DNA of 32,945 bases from Pelargonium nanum (Eukaryota; Streptophyta; Magnoliopsida; Geraniales; Geraniaceae). Below the pieces are notes generated by a model that was not told the DNA's origin, made no database searches, and saw only the letters and a list, made by a program, of their open reading frames with translations. Made by a program: the position numbers and the translations under genes. Numbering within the stretch: position 1 is the stretch's first letter; every line of letters starts with the position of its first letter. The stretch is from contig JAYMTF010000606.1 of assembly GCA_036897485.1 (NCBI GenBank), positions 1 through 32,945 of the forward strand, in the 5' to 3' direction. Positions 1 to 11,237 of the stretch are shown one piece after another.

Positions 1-15
1 AGAGAGCTCCAAATG

Positions 16-65
16 GTTAAACTTGGTGATGTGGCAACCTCTAATGCCTTCTCACCAAGTTTAAC
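16..65. repeat. 14 bp inverted repeat (possible MITE fold-back end)
   Basis: GTTAAACTTGGTGA at 16-29 is the exact reverse complement of TCACCAAGTTTAAC at 52-65, leaving a 22 nt loop. Perfect arms of this length suggest a fold-back element. The window edge is too close to define its limits or a target-site duplication. Confidence 0.45.
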
Positions 66-696
66 ATACATAGTATGAATTTCGGATACAGTTAAGTTAT
101 CATTTGAACTGTCCTTTGTTGGCCTCCAAAAGCAGTATAGTAATATAGGATTTGGATTTGATGGAGAATTAAGGCTAATTAAATGGGGTTATTATGATTA
201 GGTCATTGTGTTAAGGTTAAAATGATATATTACAAATAGAAGTATTTTTTTATTATATGGTGGGCAATGAGCAGGAATGCAATTGATGAGACACGTGGTC
301 AGAAAATATGAGTGAAGATTAGAGATCTTTTTTATGCAAAAAAGAGATAATCCAATAACAATGCACTAATGTAAAATTGGTTTATCCAATCTGTAAGTAC
401 TTTCGGAAAGGGAGAGCCAAAAGTAATTTCACATATTTGCTACAAAACAAAATCGTAAAGTAAGTTGTGGTGTTTTTTGCATACATCTTTTGGTGCGGAA
501 TTATTCCAATTAAGGATAATACAACAAATTCCATGTATTTTATATTCTTTTTGGGGTCAATATCTAAAATCAAATATATATATTGATTTTGACGGAAAAA
601 TGATGTACTGAGCATAAGGTGGTACTGAAAAAATTCATTTTGTGCACACCATAAGGTCCATAACATATATATTTGAGAATGATTTATCAACAAAAA

Positions 697-725
697 AATG
701 AAAATGAAAATGAAAATGAAAAAAA
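697..725. repeat. short ATGAAA-type microsatellite
   Basis: About four copies of a six-base AAAATG/ATGAAA unit run into an A tract. It is low-complexity sequence with no coding role visible. Confidence 0.5.
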
Positions 726-1537
726 GTCAACTGGGTTGCCGACCAGGAAATTAGAAAGTGAAGAGACAAGATAGAAAGAATTAATGTGAGGTTGATGATC
801 ATGTTAAATTGACCACCTTAGACTTAGCTCCTTGAAACATTGAAAAGTCACCAACCAGTAAAAATTTCAATCTGTCCGTGATGGTGGTGGGGTGGTTATG
901 AGCTTCACAATTAAAGCCGGCAGTAACACGATACACGATACAAAGTTGACGTATTTGGAATAACCATTTTGTAATCGTGTAATGTTAAAAACTTTAACAT
1001 ATTTGGTAATTGAGTTGTATTGTGTTAAACTGGACCACTAAGACACGCACACACGCTTAATTTGTGACGTTGTGACGCACAAAACACACTCCCTTCAAGT
1101 TATAATTGTCAATTGCTCATATATTAAATATGTTGTGTCAAACGTGTAGGTAATATTGTACAAAATATGCTGAATCGTATTCATGTTTATAATTATTTGA
1201 TACGAGCCCAATGGTCATGGGCCTTTTCAAAAAAACCTGACGCCGGTGTTTTGATACAAGCCCACTGATTCTGACCCACACAATTGAAGATGGTTATGAT
1301 ATCCAAGATCCAAACGATCACACTAAAAAACGAAAAACGTGAACAAACACCAATGTACTTTGAACTTTTAGTAGTTAGGGATATAGAAAATTAAAGATGT
1401 CAACATAACAAAATCCAAAATCCAACCCATATACACACAATTGCTGCTGGTAAAACCATCCACAAACCCTCCAAACTATTAACTAAAATTTCATTTCTCT
1501 TGGTTAAACACATCCAGAAATGATGTTATCCACAGAT

Positions 1538-3468
1538 TCAGTCTCTTCTTTTCTTCTTCTTCTCATTCTTCTCAGATGAGTTCTTCAACTGCACCAAATA
1601 AACCACACAATAAGAATTCACAACCGTAAAGCCTTCTGAATGAAGGAAATATCAATCAAAGCAAAACCAAACCACTGAAAACAATCTTACCATGATTACG
1701 AGGACTCGGACAAAGACAGCGATGAAATCGGTAAAAAGAGTCAGGGCATGCTTCACATAGTCGAGATCCCCAAGGTGTGCCCTCTCAATTATCTCCTGGG
1801 TGTCCACCACCATGTATCCCATGAACAGCAGGAGACCAAAATACAGCTGCAGTCGACATAAGAGACGATATAAGACGACTTTTAGATGTATAGTACAAGA
1901 ACTTGGAAAATTCAATGTGAATTAACAATCAATCTACCCACCTCAAACTTAAAGATGGCGGCAGAACCACCAAAGATGGAGGAAGCAAAGTGCAGCCAGA
2001 GGAGAACGGATAGACCAGAAGAGAGCAAGCCACCAAGGTAAAGATACTCCCTTCGCCTTGCTACCATAGCTGCCACTGAGAAACATCCAAATGCAAGTGC
2101 TGATCCCACAAATGCGCTGATTAGAATGCTGCACCACAAAGATGATAACAATTTTAGAAGATGACATATTGTTAACTGAAGATTGACGATTGTACAATAA
2201 AAATCCATCTTCAATCACTAGAGAATAGAAGACAGATATCAGACAGTAAGCAGCAGAAGAGTTCATATGCATTCTAACAATCTAATTTCTGAATTTGACT
2301 AGGCAAACATAGAAATGCAGTATATTGTCGTTTACCAAACCTGAATGACTACATTGAAAGAATCAAGCATGCAATTTGCATACTCTATGCTAAAATTGAT
2401 CAATTTTACACCGATTACTTCAATGATCATTAACAGATTAAGAATACATGATGTACAATTCCACAAATTGATTAACAAACACCTACCTTGGGTCAAAATC
2501 AATGGCGTACTCAATCAGGGGACCAATAGAAGCACCTTCAAAAAGTGAAGCTGCCATCAGGAGAGAAACCCTCTTTTGCTGCATGCAAGTAAATGAAATA
2601 ACACAATTTAAAATACAAGCAAGAGACAATAATGGCAATGATAAGCAAATGATGATAGGAAAAAGCAATAAAAACATAAGAATAAAGTATCACACCTCTT
2701 TATATGAAGGGGTGGCAGACAACCAAGCTATGCACCCAATGCATGCAAATGTTGTCAGGAGTCCACCAATGTTCCACAGAAGATGCAAGTAAACTCCAGC
2801 AGCTGAAGCAATCAACGCACAACATAGTGAAAGATACACCTGCAAAATCATGTTGTAAGCAGCCATGTGATAAGTTCTAGCTAAAAGGACTCTAAGCTTG
2901 ATGCACTACTTCCAATAGGAGACCATAATCCAGAAATTCAATAAACCAAAATCATTTAACTATAACCACGCACAAATTCATATAAATCGTTTCAAATGCT
3001 CCAATCGATTGACCGCAAGGCAATAAAATTGGGCAGAGACCACAAAACATAAAATTATCCATGATCACCTAGTTTCAAGGATCCTCCCTAGAAGTAATTC
3101 TCAGTTTCGGAATTACATTTAGTTTCTAATTTTGCAGAAACTAAAATACAATTCATCACATATATTGTCATTGTCCAATAATTTTCTCTTCTGTTCTCTA
3201 ACAACATATTTATAACAACCAAAATATTAACAAATCCAAAAATTATAGATCGTCCATAGGTATCACGCAACAAAAAAAAAAACAGATCGAGAAAGTAAAT
3301 TAAACATAAAAATTCTCGCAGATGGAGAAAACAGATCGTCGCAAACAGGGCAGCGCTTTTTCCAAAAAAAAAAAAAATTACCTGTTTGAGATGTGTCTGG
3401 ACAACCGGGGAGATCTGCCGGAAGTTCAAGTGCTTCTGGGAATCGAAGAAAGAAGAGAAAGCGTCCAT
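1538..3468 (-). CDS. BI-1: Bax inhibitor-1 (BI-1), ER cell-death suppressor
   Basis: BI-1 is a polytopic ER membrane protein of the TMBIM/Bax-inhibitor family. It dampens programmed cell death and ER stress and affects ER calcium. Exons on the minus strand: 3468-3382, 2839-2696, 2578-2487, 2128-1942, 1846-1691, 1588-1538. All junctions are GT-AG and keep frame, giving 238 aa. The protein opens MDAFSSFFDSQ and then reads NFRQISPVVQTHLKQ. The core carries family hallmarks: EGASIGPLIEYAIDFDP, MVARRREYLYLGGLLSSGLS, FASSIFGGSA, YMVVDTQEIIERAHLGDLDY and LFTDFIAVFVRVLVIM. The tail is highly basic and ends EKKKKRRD, the cytosolic tail known in plant BI-1. Most of the chain is hydrophobic helices. The N-terminus is about ten residues shorter than tobacco or Arabidopsis BI-1 as I recall them, because the segment between DSQ and NFRQISP is reduced to KHL. 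Exon 1 ends in frame at a clear donor. Identity is very secure. Confidence 0.95.
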
Positions 3469-3680
3469 TGCTTACACACGCAAAGAGAGAAAATTCGCGA
3501 GAAAATTGCAGAATGATACGAGAAAACCGACCTTTGAAGGGTCCTGTGGATTCTTGTAAACAATTTATAGGGTAAGGTGAGAGGTCTGTTACATGGAAAT
3601 TTCCAGGTCATTTTTAAATGACTAAATTGCCCTTTTGTAACTAACTTCTCAATTTTAATTGAACCTGTGGATATTTAAGT

Positions 3681-4430
3681 GCTTGTTTGGTAACACTTCT
3701 CAAAAGTCAAAAGTGGCTTCTAAGCAACTTTTAAAAGCTAAAATTGTTTGCTAACAAAAGTACAAAGAAGTGCTTTTATGTCAAATTTAAAAATATTGTA
3801 ATATATAAATATTTTTAGAAAATGACTAAAACGTTCATGATTGAAAAATACATTTTGAATGAAAATTGTGTGTTAAAATTATAACAAAAACTGTATTTGG
3901 CTTATTAGTTAAATTTAATCAATTTAATTGTATTTTTTAAAAGTAATTATACACATAAAATGCAAAAAATATCAAAGAGACCTATAAACTAAGAATACAT
4001 AACTGGCAGCAAAAAATAAAATCAAACAGACAAAGAAATTCTAGTAATTATACATATTTAAAATACAGAAAATATCAAAGAGACCTATATAGGATACATA
4101 ACTGGCAGCAAAATAAAAAATCAAACTGACGTAGAAAAAAAAAACAGATACAGACGTTGAAAAAAATAACTGATGTACAAATATCAAACAAATATAGAAA
4201 TATGTGGAGGATAAAATTGGAATATTAAATTTTCTCTCTCTACTTCCACTAACAAAAGTAAAAAATTTTTGCTTACGGCTTCTTACTCATCATTACAAAA
4301 GCACTGAAAAAGCAAGTCTTTAGCAAACAATAATTTTCTTTTGGGTCTGACATTTTTTATAGATGGCATAAAATGAGTGGAATGACAGGGGCTTTTGCAG
4401 GCCCAAAAGTGTTACCAAACAAGGCCTAAG
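3681..4430. mobile_element. non-autonomous DNA transposon with terminal inverted repeats (~750 bp)
   Basis: The left end reads GCTTGTTTGGTAACACTT. The reverse complement of the right end reads GGCCTTGTTTGGTAACACTT. The shared TTGTTTGGTAACACTT core forms terminal inverted repeats about 730 bp apart. TAAGT borders both ends (3676-3680 and about 4427-4431) and may be what remains of a target-site duplication. The interior is AT-rich with no coding frame and contains a ~101 bp direct repeat. The end motif resembles hAT-type MITEs, but the superfamily is inferred, not proven. Confidence 0.7.
3942..4135. repeat. two ~101 bp tandem direct repeats inside the transposon
   Basis: AGTAATTATACA occurs at 3942 and again at 4043. 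Each copy continues with ATATCAAAGAGACCTATA, then ATACATAACTGGCAGCAAA and ATCAAAC. The copies differ by small substitutions and indels, so the duplication is not recent. Confidence 0.8.
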
Positions 4431-5118
4431 TTGATGGTTGAAACGTTTAGGGCTTGTTTGCATGAGTTTGGTGTCTTCTGCACCTCTCACAAATTTGCTT
4501 AATTGTTGCTCCGATTGATAACTAAAATAACTATAGAACATATTACTTGTTTCTAAGAAATTTGTTTTCGGTATGAGAACAAGAAAGAGTACAATACGGT
4601 TTAACCAGACACAGGTGGATAATAAATAGTAGGGGCAGTTGGGGAAATTCGAAGAAATGATTCTGGAAAAGTCGCGATTGTTTAGGCCAAATATTTATAG
4701 TCGGTTGACTCGGCTCGAAGTCGACGGTGACAACTTGTTGGGTGACATTAGACTATTGATGCTCTAGGCCATGTCACGCAACCAATAAAAACTTGACACA
4801 TCAACTGCTCTTCTTGTTTCTTCTTTTTCAAGAAAATAATCCAAACATTTAAATTTCTTTTTATATACTACAGTAAATAAACAAATGCAACTAGATATGA
4901 TGACGTAATCTATTACCTTATATGAACTATTATAATTCATTTCTACAGTTGTAATTTTACAAGAGATACAAAATAATTTTTATAAACCAACATGGCTTCT
5001 AGTAGTATTATTTTACAGATCATTGGAGCATCATATTGCTATCCATAGGCCAAATAGGTAAATCAAAATGGATACAACAGAACAAAAGGCTCTTCACAAT
5101 TGGCATGCCTTACCATGT

Positions 5119-8100
5119 TTAAGCTTGTGAAGAGCCACTGGTTCCAGAGTCCAAGCTAAGACCCTGCCTGATCAGCCTCTGCTTCCTCAAGCTTTCATGG
5201 CATGGAGCGAAGAACTCGTGTTTAAGTGCATCTTCTGCACTGATCCTCCTTCTTGGATTAACGGTCAAGCACTTGTCCACCAGATCGAATAGTGATCTTG
5301 GCATTACCTTGAAGAAGTCGGGTCTCTTTGTGTTTGCTTCACACCAGTCTCGCAGTTTCAGGGATGGCAAGAATTTTACGTCGTAGAGTTCCTGTGACAA
5401 AGCAATCACTCAAACTCTCTTAAATATTTAAGAACCATACAAGTTAACAAGATTCAATTACAGTATAGTAAATGATGAGTACCACTGGGAATGAAGAGTC
5501 TCGGTTGTGAAGCTTGGCAAGTTCCCATAGATCTTCACTTCCCCGGAACTTTGCTATCTCTTTGATGTTCCTGCCAGTGATAGAGATGTAGTAATTGGCA
5601 AATAAGAGCAGAGAGAAGATGTAATAATCAAATGAATTTTTGGTATAAGAACAAGGATCCTTACTGTTCAGGATCGCCAAAAAAGGGAGTTCTTCCGGTC
5701 ATTAAGTATAGCAAAGTGGCCCCGGCAGACCAGACATCAACCTTGGGGCCTTGATGTAGGGATCTGAAAAGGACCTGCAAGCACCATCAACACGAGGCTC
5801 TACTTAATTCATAGGACAAGGAAATTATTATAAGAGTGCAGTGATCAGTTATCGGGATAATTCTTGTAATGCATAATAAGCAGGTAGTCATAGTTAGCAT
5901 ACAAAATGAAGATCTAGGAACAGAATTCTATATCATGAAGAGCACTAAAAGCTCCTTACCTCTGGAGCCCGGAAGCCTTTGGTTCCAACACAAGGACCTT
6001 CTCTTTTTAGTTTCCCATCCCCTGAGAATATATAAATTAACATCAGCAACAGAAAATCAAACAAATTAATCCGGGAGATCAGATAGTCCATCTTGTGTGA
6101 CTGAAGAAACAAACCTTTGTTCTTTGACAAGCCAGCACCAGCAACAGCAAGGCTACTTGAATTCAAAGGCATAGGGGTAAGATAAAAAAGTGTCTTATCC
6201 AGTTGTCCGGGAGAAGCAGCTACCCTTTTTCTCAAAGGAGCAGGAACATGTGATGCTACGTGATTATGGGTCTGCATTGATTCCTGCAACAGGTTGATAA
6301 GCTCCTTCCTACCTTGGCTTGGCAAAGGTTCCCTCCGCCTTTCTGCTGATGGAGTTCGGGTACTAGTCACATCCTTTCCCGAGGTTATTCCCGACCCATC
6401 TGCACCTTTGCTTTTGGTTATATTCCACCTACCCAAGTTCTTTTGTTCGACATCCCTCCTTTTCAAGTTCTTCTCTAAAGTTGACTGGGGGATTTTCATT
6501 GCTTCCTTATTGACTACTGCTGATCTAGCACTTGCGGACTTCCTAGGTGAAACAGATTTGACATTGGGGAGTGAAGAATGGCCAAAGTTCACATCAGATT
6601 TTGCCTTTGCTTTGTCTGTAGATAATATGCAAATTAGCAAATTTGACGTTAGCCCTTATACTACAAAAGTAGTAAACTCTTAGCAAGAACATAATAAGAT
6701 GGCATAGATTCTTAGGAACTTATTTTCCTTTTTTTGATTTCTTTTTCACAAGAGTATGGAACTTAAAATAATATAGTTCAGATGGGAGAGAAAAAATATC
6801 AAAATAAGTAGAAAATAAATCTCAAAGGAAATTGTCAATATATGGAACTTCTTATTTTATTTAATTACAAATAAAGAATGCCTCTAAATGTGAAAGGAAA
6901 GTTAAACAGGGCCAGCAATGCTATATGACACTATATTGTTGGGCTCCAAAGAGGTTGCAAAGTCAAGATGGGGGTAGTAGATAAGAGAATGCTTAGGTGG
7001 ATTTGTGGTACACAATTGGACAGATAAGACTGGGAGTGAAACTATTCGAGGAAGGGTTCGGGCGGCATCAATTGAAGACAAGATGCAGGGAAATTGTTTA
7101 ACTGTTTAAGATGGCTTGGACATGTAAAGCATAGGAGAGTAGTGACCCCATGAGGAATGTGAGAGAATTCAAATAGAAGAAACTAGAAGGGGTAGGGGTA
7201 GGGGTAGAACTAAATTAACATGGAAAGTAATGAAAAAAGATATGATAACACTTGGCTTAACAAAATAGATAGCATTGGATAGAATGGAGCGGAGGAGAGG
7301 AATAGGAGTAGTCAGAGTAGAGGATCCAAAAGAGTTGTTAAAGGATTTACCTAACCGACCCCAACATTGCTTGGAAAATGGCTTGGTTGTTGTTGTAATT
7401 CATGTGTATCTAGTATGCCAATTTAGTATAAATTATGGTATGTGTACCCTGCATGTTCTTCCTAGCCTAATAATCAATATATGATACACATACTAGAATT
7501 AGAAGGGAAGCTTACTGTTGGTTCCGTATTTCTGATGCAGATCCTGTAAAAATAGAGAAAGGAGGCACCCAATCACAATTCATTCATATAGAAAACCAAT
7601 TTTAGAGGAATAACAATAACAAAGATAGCTTCACTAACCATTGCGAGGTTGAAATCAATGAGATACCCTTTGCTGGTCTTGCGAGAAAAAAGAAAGTTGC
7701 CAGGTTTAACATCTCTATGAACTATGCCCTGCAAACACCACAAAAGTTATGAGATCCTAGAACACGGGATAAGCACAAGAGTTTGAATATAGCAAATTTG
7801 GCAGAACTGTTTACCTGCTTATGTAAACTTGCAAGTGCTCTGAACATGCAGTAACCATACCATTGGAGTTGAAAAACATCTATATCTTTCTTCAAGACCT
7901 GGATCTCAATGCAAAATCATCATTGGACAAAATAACATACAAAAAAACTAATGAAATACCTTTGAAGCATTAAGAAATTTACCTCAGGTCTGTCATGCTC
8001 AACATGCTCCAGAACAAAGCAATCATAGTCGTTACTCTTGAAACAGCCTTCATATTTTATTACAAAGTTTTTACCCCTGCATTAAAAGTATTATTTAGTT

Positions 8101-11100
8101 GCATAGTAAAGATCATGACCTTCAATTTCCCCCAAAAAAAAAACCTTAAATGAAAGTCAGATCGAACTGTACTCTTACCCAAATCGCTCCAGCATCTTCA
8201 ACTCATTGGTAACATGGTGCTTATGAGCATTTGCATGAGGGCCTGGCAAGTGAAAACAATGCAACTTCACATGAGGAAACTATCTTCCAGTTCCACTTTT
8301 AGTTATAATGACCAACTTCATTTAACAAAAATATAAAGTGAAGACAGTAGTTTTGGGATTATAGCAACTCACAGAATAAGTTTACGGCATTATCTCACTT
8401 ACATTTAATAGCAACAGTGATTCCATCAGTCTTCCTCTGTGCTCTGTACACAGTACCATAGCCGCCTGCCAATTGAGTTTTAGCAAACTACATCTAATAA
8501 TAAGGGACATATGTATCAGAAACCCAACAGATAGTCAAAGATACAATAATAATACCTGAACCTTCTTCCTCTTCTACAATAAAAGATTCAAAGTCCGGCA
8601 ATGATCTTGGCTCCATTTGATCCTTAAAAAAAGAATTGATGTGATTTTATTTTGAGAAAAGATAGTAAAATGAATTCAAATTAAGAGGCACGGGGGATAA
8701 GAAAAACATTTTTCCCTTTCATGAATATATACTTAGCAATAAGAATCAAAGATGAGCCAAAAGCCAATACAAGGTATACCTAGATACACTTCAAACCAAG
8801 CAAATTACCAAGGTAAAAAAACTCTAGGAAGGAATGCATATTTGGGGTGTGAACAAACCTTGAGAGAAACAGAGGTAGTGTTTTCCCTTCTTTCTTTAAC
8901 ATGCACATCATTACGGTTCTGCTTTGTGCTGATGGACATCAGATTTCTCTTATACTGATGTTGCTCTTTAGAAGTGCCAGCAGCCTTGGTATGCTCTACG
9001 GACTTGTAGAGAGCTCGCATTCTGGGAGTCATGGCACTCTTCATCTTTGCAAAGGGTTTTGACAGTTGCTTCTCAGCAACAGATAGCTCAGTTGCTGAAA
9101 TGGTGAACTGTCTCTCAACACATGTAGTTCTCTGCTCTTTCTCCATGGATTGCGTCATACAGTTCACACTATTCATCATTTCAAAGTCATTTTCAGGTGG
9201 CTCATTCAAATCACAAATTTTAAATTTTGAGGAAAGCTTGTCATTTTCTCTTGTAGAACAACTGACATTATCTAGCATTTCAACCTCTCTGTCTGTCATA
9301 ATTCTTTCATCTTCAACTATTCTGTCATTTGTAAACTCACAATCATTATTGCCATTCCCAACCATCATTGATGATGCATTCTTCTCTTTAATTTCTTCTA
9401 AACAGCACATGGTGCTGAAAGTTGTTCTACTTTTGTGACTTTTCACATTGCCATTAGTTTCTTCAAGCACAACTGGATCACCCAATGTTATACTCGGAAG
9501 AGTTGTTATCTGATCAGGCTCACAATTCATTAGAGTTACTGCTGTTAAGTGACTGGGGGTATTTGGTAACAAATTGACAGGACAAAAATTCTGCAAATAT
9601 TCCGATTCATGTACATGTTCATGCACTTTCTCGCACACAGCTAAGTTCTTGCATGTACAGTCTTCCAAGAGTTCAACATTCTTACACGTGCAAGTCAACT
9701 GTTGAGAGCTAGAATTGCCGAGCAATGAAGGCTTGACCGTCACTTTGTTGAGATTCTTCAGGTCAGATATAGGACCAAATAAGTTATTGTGCTGCTTTTG
9801 TAAGCTGTCAATTGCATTATTGGATAGACGGAACAGTGCCTGCATGACTAATAAAATTCAGCAATCGCCTATAACTGTTGCTTGATAGATTACGGATCAT
9901 AATATGAAATGAGAGAGCCAGGCCCAGTAGGACTAGAAGCAAGAAAGTGTCATTTAAAGATAAATAAACAACCAGAAACAAGGATGAAGAATAAACATAG
10001 ACACACTTGCACACAGCACAAACACAGTCAGACATAAAATGTGTTTGGAAGGAGAATACATAAAACATCATTACTTTAAAGCAAGCCGAGTAATTGGCAT
10101 GGATAGAGATAGATATTAATGATTCCCGAAGAAAAACCCAGAACTAAATAACAGACTTAAGCTAACCTTCATGCTATAATGCACATATCCGTCTACTGCA
10201 GTAAGCAAATGTTTAATGTGAATAACGTAGATAGTTTATCCCAAATCATAAGTGACCATTTTTTTCCTTCTTAGGTCGATTTTTTTGCCAACATTTGAAG
10301 AACTTAAAATGGTTTTCGGGCTATTTAACATTTCGAATAATTTATGTTTCCCCAAACATGAAACATGCTTGGACTTTGGCATTATCATGTTCAAATTTCA
10401 CTTCAGACATCAATTCACAAAATCAAACTTAATTTCCAAAACAGCATTCCAAGAAAATCCACACTAAAATTGCTATGGTACAATACCTCTATGAGATTAT
10501 CTCCGATTGTTTTTTCCGAAAGCCGAACCCCTTGGTCTCCTTCACCCACTGCAACACGTTTTGCTGAGTCAAAAGACCGAACAAAAGAAAATCAAAGAGT
10601 AAAACCGCAAACTTCTTACCACGTTCAGGCTCAAAACAAATTCGCCGTTTCGCCACCGGCGCAACTTCATAATCCGTCCGGCGCCGCTTCCTAGAGTACA
10701 TCCGCACACCCTCCCACAGCCGCTTAGGGCTTGAAATCACCAAACCAGGTCGAGGTCTGAGCACGCCAACCAAATTCGAATTGGAAACAAATTCCCCAAA
10801 AGCCGCCAGGCCAAGAGGAGAGAGTGTGACCAGCGAATTGGCGGTTAAGAAGAGAGGAGAGTTAGGGATGGAGCAGAGGTACTGGATGAGATCCGGCGGC
10901 GCCGGGAACAGCGTGCATCGGGAAGCGAGCTCGGCGAGGTGGACTGGGCGGCGGACGGCTAGGAGGAGGGAGAGGAGGTGCCACGCCTTCTGGTACTCGG
11001 TGGCGGCCGGCGAGTCGGAGTGAGGGACGAGACCGAGTTCGGAATCGGTGAGGTGAGTCACCATAGCGAGTTGTGTATGTGCGGATCTGAGTTCATCTAG

Positions 11101-11148
11101 AGAGTGAGAGGTTAGGGTTGTAAATGGAGATGGCTGATTTCCAGACAT
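5119..11148 (-). CDS. CDC7: CDC7-related serine/threonine kinase (DDK catalytic subunit)
   Basis: This kinase should phosphorylate MCM helicase subunits in the nucleus to fire replication origins, with a Dbf4-type partner. Exons: 11148-10620, 10563-10487, 9839-8859, 8622-8556, 8465-8403, 8242-8179, 8076-7983, 7898-7815, 7728-7639, 7543-7516, 6615-6115, 6021-5960, 5774-5665, 5570-5483, 5391-5119. All junctions are GT-AG and in frame: 1036 aa. Residues 1-529 are a long N-terminal extension with a basic patch SRKRRRTDYE and a Cys-rich stretch near 255-290. The kinase domain starts near 540: glycine loop GSGGYGTVYRA, lysine K572 in AIKCPH, likely helix-C E586, catalytic HRDVKPGN at 657-664, and DFN (678-680) in place of DFG. 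About 180 residues, largely exon 11, then separate this from GTKGFRAPE (872-880). That position matches the activation-region insert of Cdc7 kinases. DVWSAGATLLYLMTGRTPFF and NPRRRISAEDALKHEFF complete the C-lobe. Intron 1 is only 56 nt. Upstream E2F-type sites suggest G1/S control. Confidence 0.93.
6958..7420 (+). mobile_element. decayed LINE reverse-transcriptase tail inside a CDC7 intron
   Basis: This lies in the 900 nt intron between exons 10 and 11 of the kinase gene, on the opposite strand. Conceptual pieces in shifting frames match the conserved C-terminal tail of plant LINE reverse transcriptases: KRMLRWICG, then IRGRVRAASIEDKM, then RWLGHVKHRR, then GRGRTKLTWKVMKKDM, then ALDRMERRR. 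Stop codons and frameshifts interrupt all of it, so it is dead. I see no intact poly(A) tail or target-site duplication, and the boundaries are approximate. Confidence 0.75.
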
Positions 11149-11159
11149 GGGAACAAAGA

Positions 11160-11169
11160 GGCGCCAAAA
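11160..11169 (-). promoter_or_regulatory. E2F-type site, TTTTGGCGCC
   Basis: The minus strand reads TTTTGGCGCC, a full match to the E2F consensus TTTSSCGC. It lies 12-21 bp upstream of the CDC7-like ATG, so it is probably in the 5' UTR or at the transcription start. Confidence 0.6.
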
Positions 11170-11197
11170 TCTGACATGCGTGTAGTTTTGGATTTGG

Positions 11198-11203
11198 CAC
11201 GTG
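11198..11203. promoter_or_regulatory. G-box CACGTG upstream of CDC7-like gene
   Basis: A perfect CACGTG palindrome lies about 50 bp upstream of the start codon, between the two E2F-type sites. bZIP and bHLH factors bind this core. Use in vivo is inferred. Confidence 0.4.
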
Positions 11204-11215
11204 AGAATTGATAAG

Positions 11216-11237
11216 TTCCCGCCATTTTTTAGGGTTT
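11216..11237 (-). promoter_or_regulatory. second E2F-type site and adjacent telo-box
   Basis: TTCCCGCC (minus strand GGCGGGAA) at 11216-11223 matches the E2F core. Seven bases further upstream, TAGGGTTT at 11230-11237 is the reverse complement of the telo-box AAACCCTA. Plant S-phase and ribosomal protein genes commonly carry telo-boxes near their start sites. Confidence 0.55.

Larger units (their letters stand above)
1..1537. other. AT-rich intergenic region downstream of the BI-1 gene
   Basis: I find no gene here. Open frames are short, AT-rich and not protein-like. The part nearest 1537 should be the 3' UTR of the minus-strand BI-1 gene. A 14 bp stem hairpin lies at 16-65 and a short A/T-rich ATGAAA-type microsatellite lies near 697-725. 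The rest shows no recognisable structure. Confidence 0.6.
3469..5118. other. intergenic region between the BI-1 start and the CDC7-like 3' end
   Basis: No gene is visible. 3469-3670 should contain the BI-1 5' UTR and promoter. 3681-4430 is a transposable element with inverted ends (separate entry). 4431-5118 is AT-rich, and its last part should be the 3' UTR of the minus-strand kinase gene. Open frames here are short and unconvincing. Confidence 0.6.

Noticed and set aside
382..693. 103-codon minus-strand frame near the window start
   Set aside because: It is AT-rich with random-looking residues, no splice context and no family similarity.
6294..6683. 129-codon plus-strand frame
   Set aside because: It is the antisense shadow of CDC7 exon 11, whose minus-strand frame joins correctly to both neighbouring exons.
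9031..9438. 135-codon plus-strand frame
   Set aside because: It is the antisense shadow of the large CDC7 exon 3.
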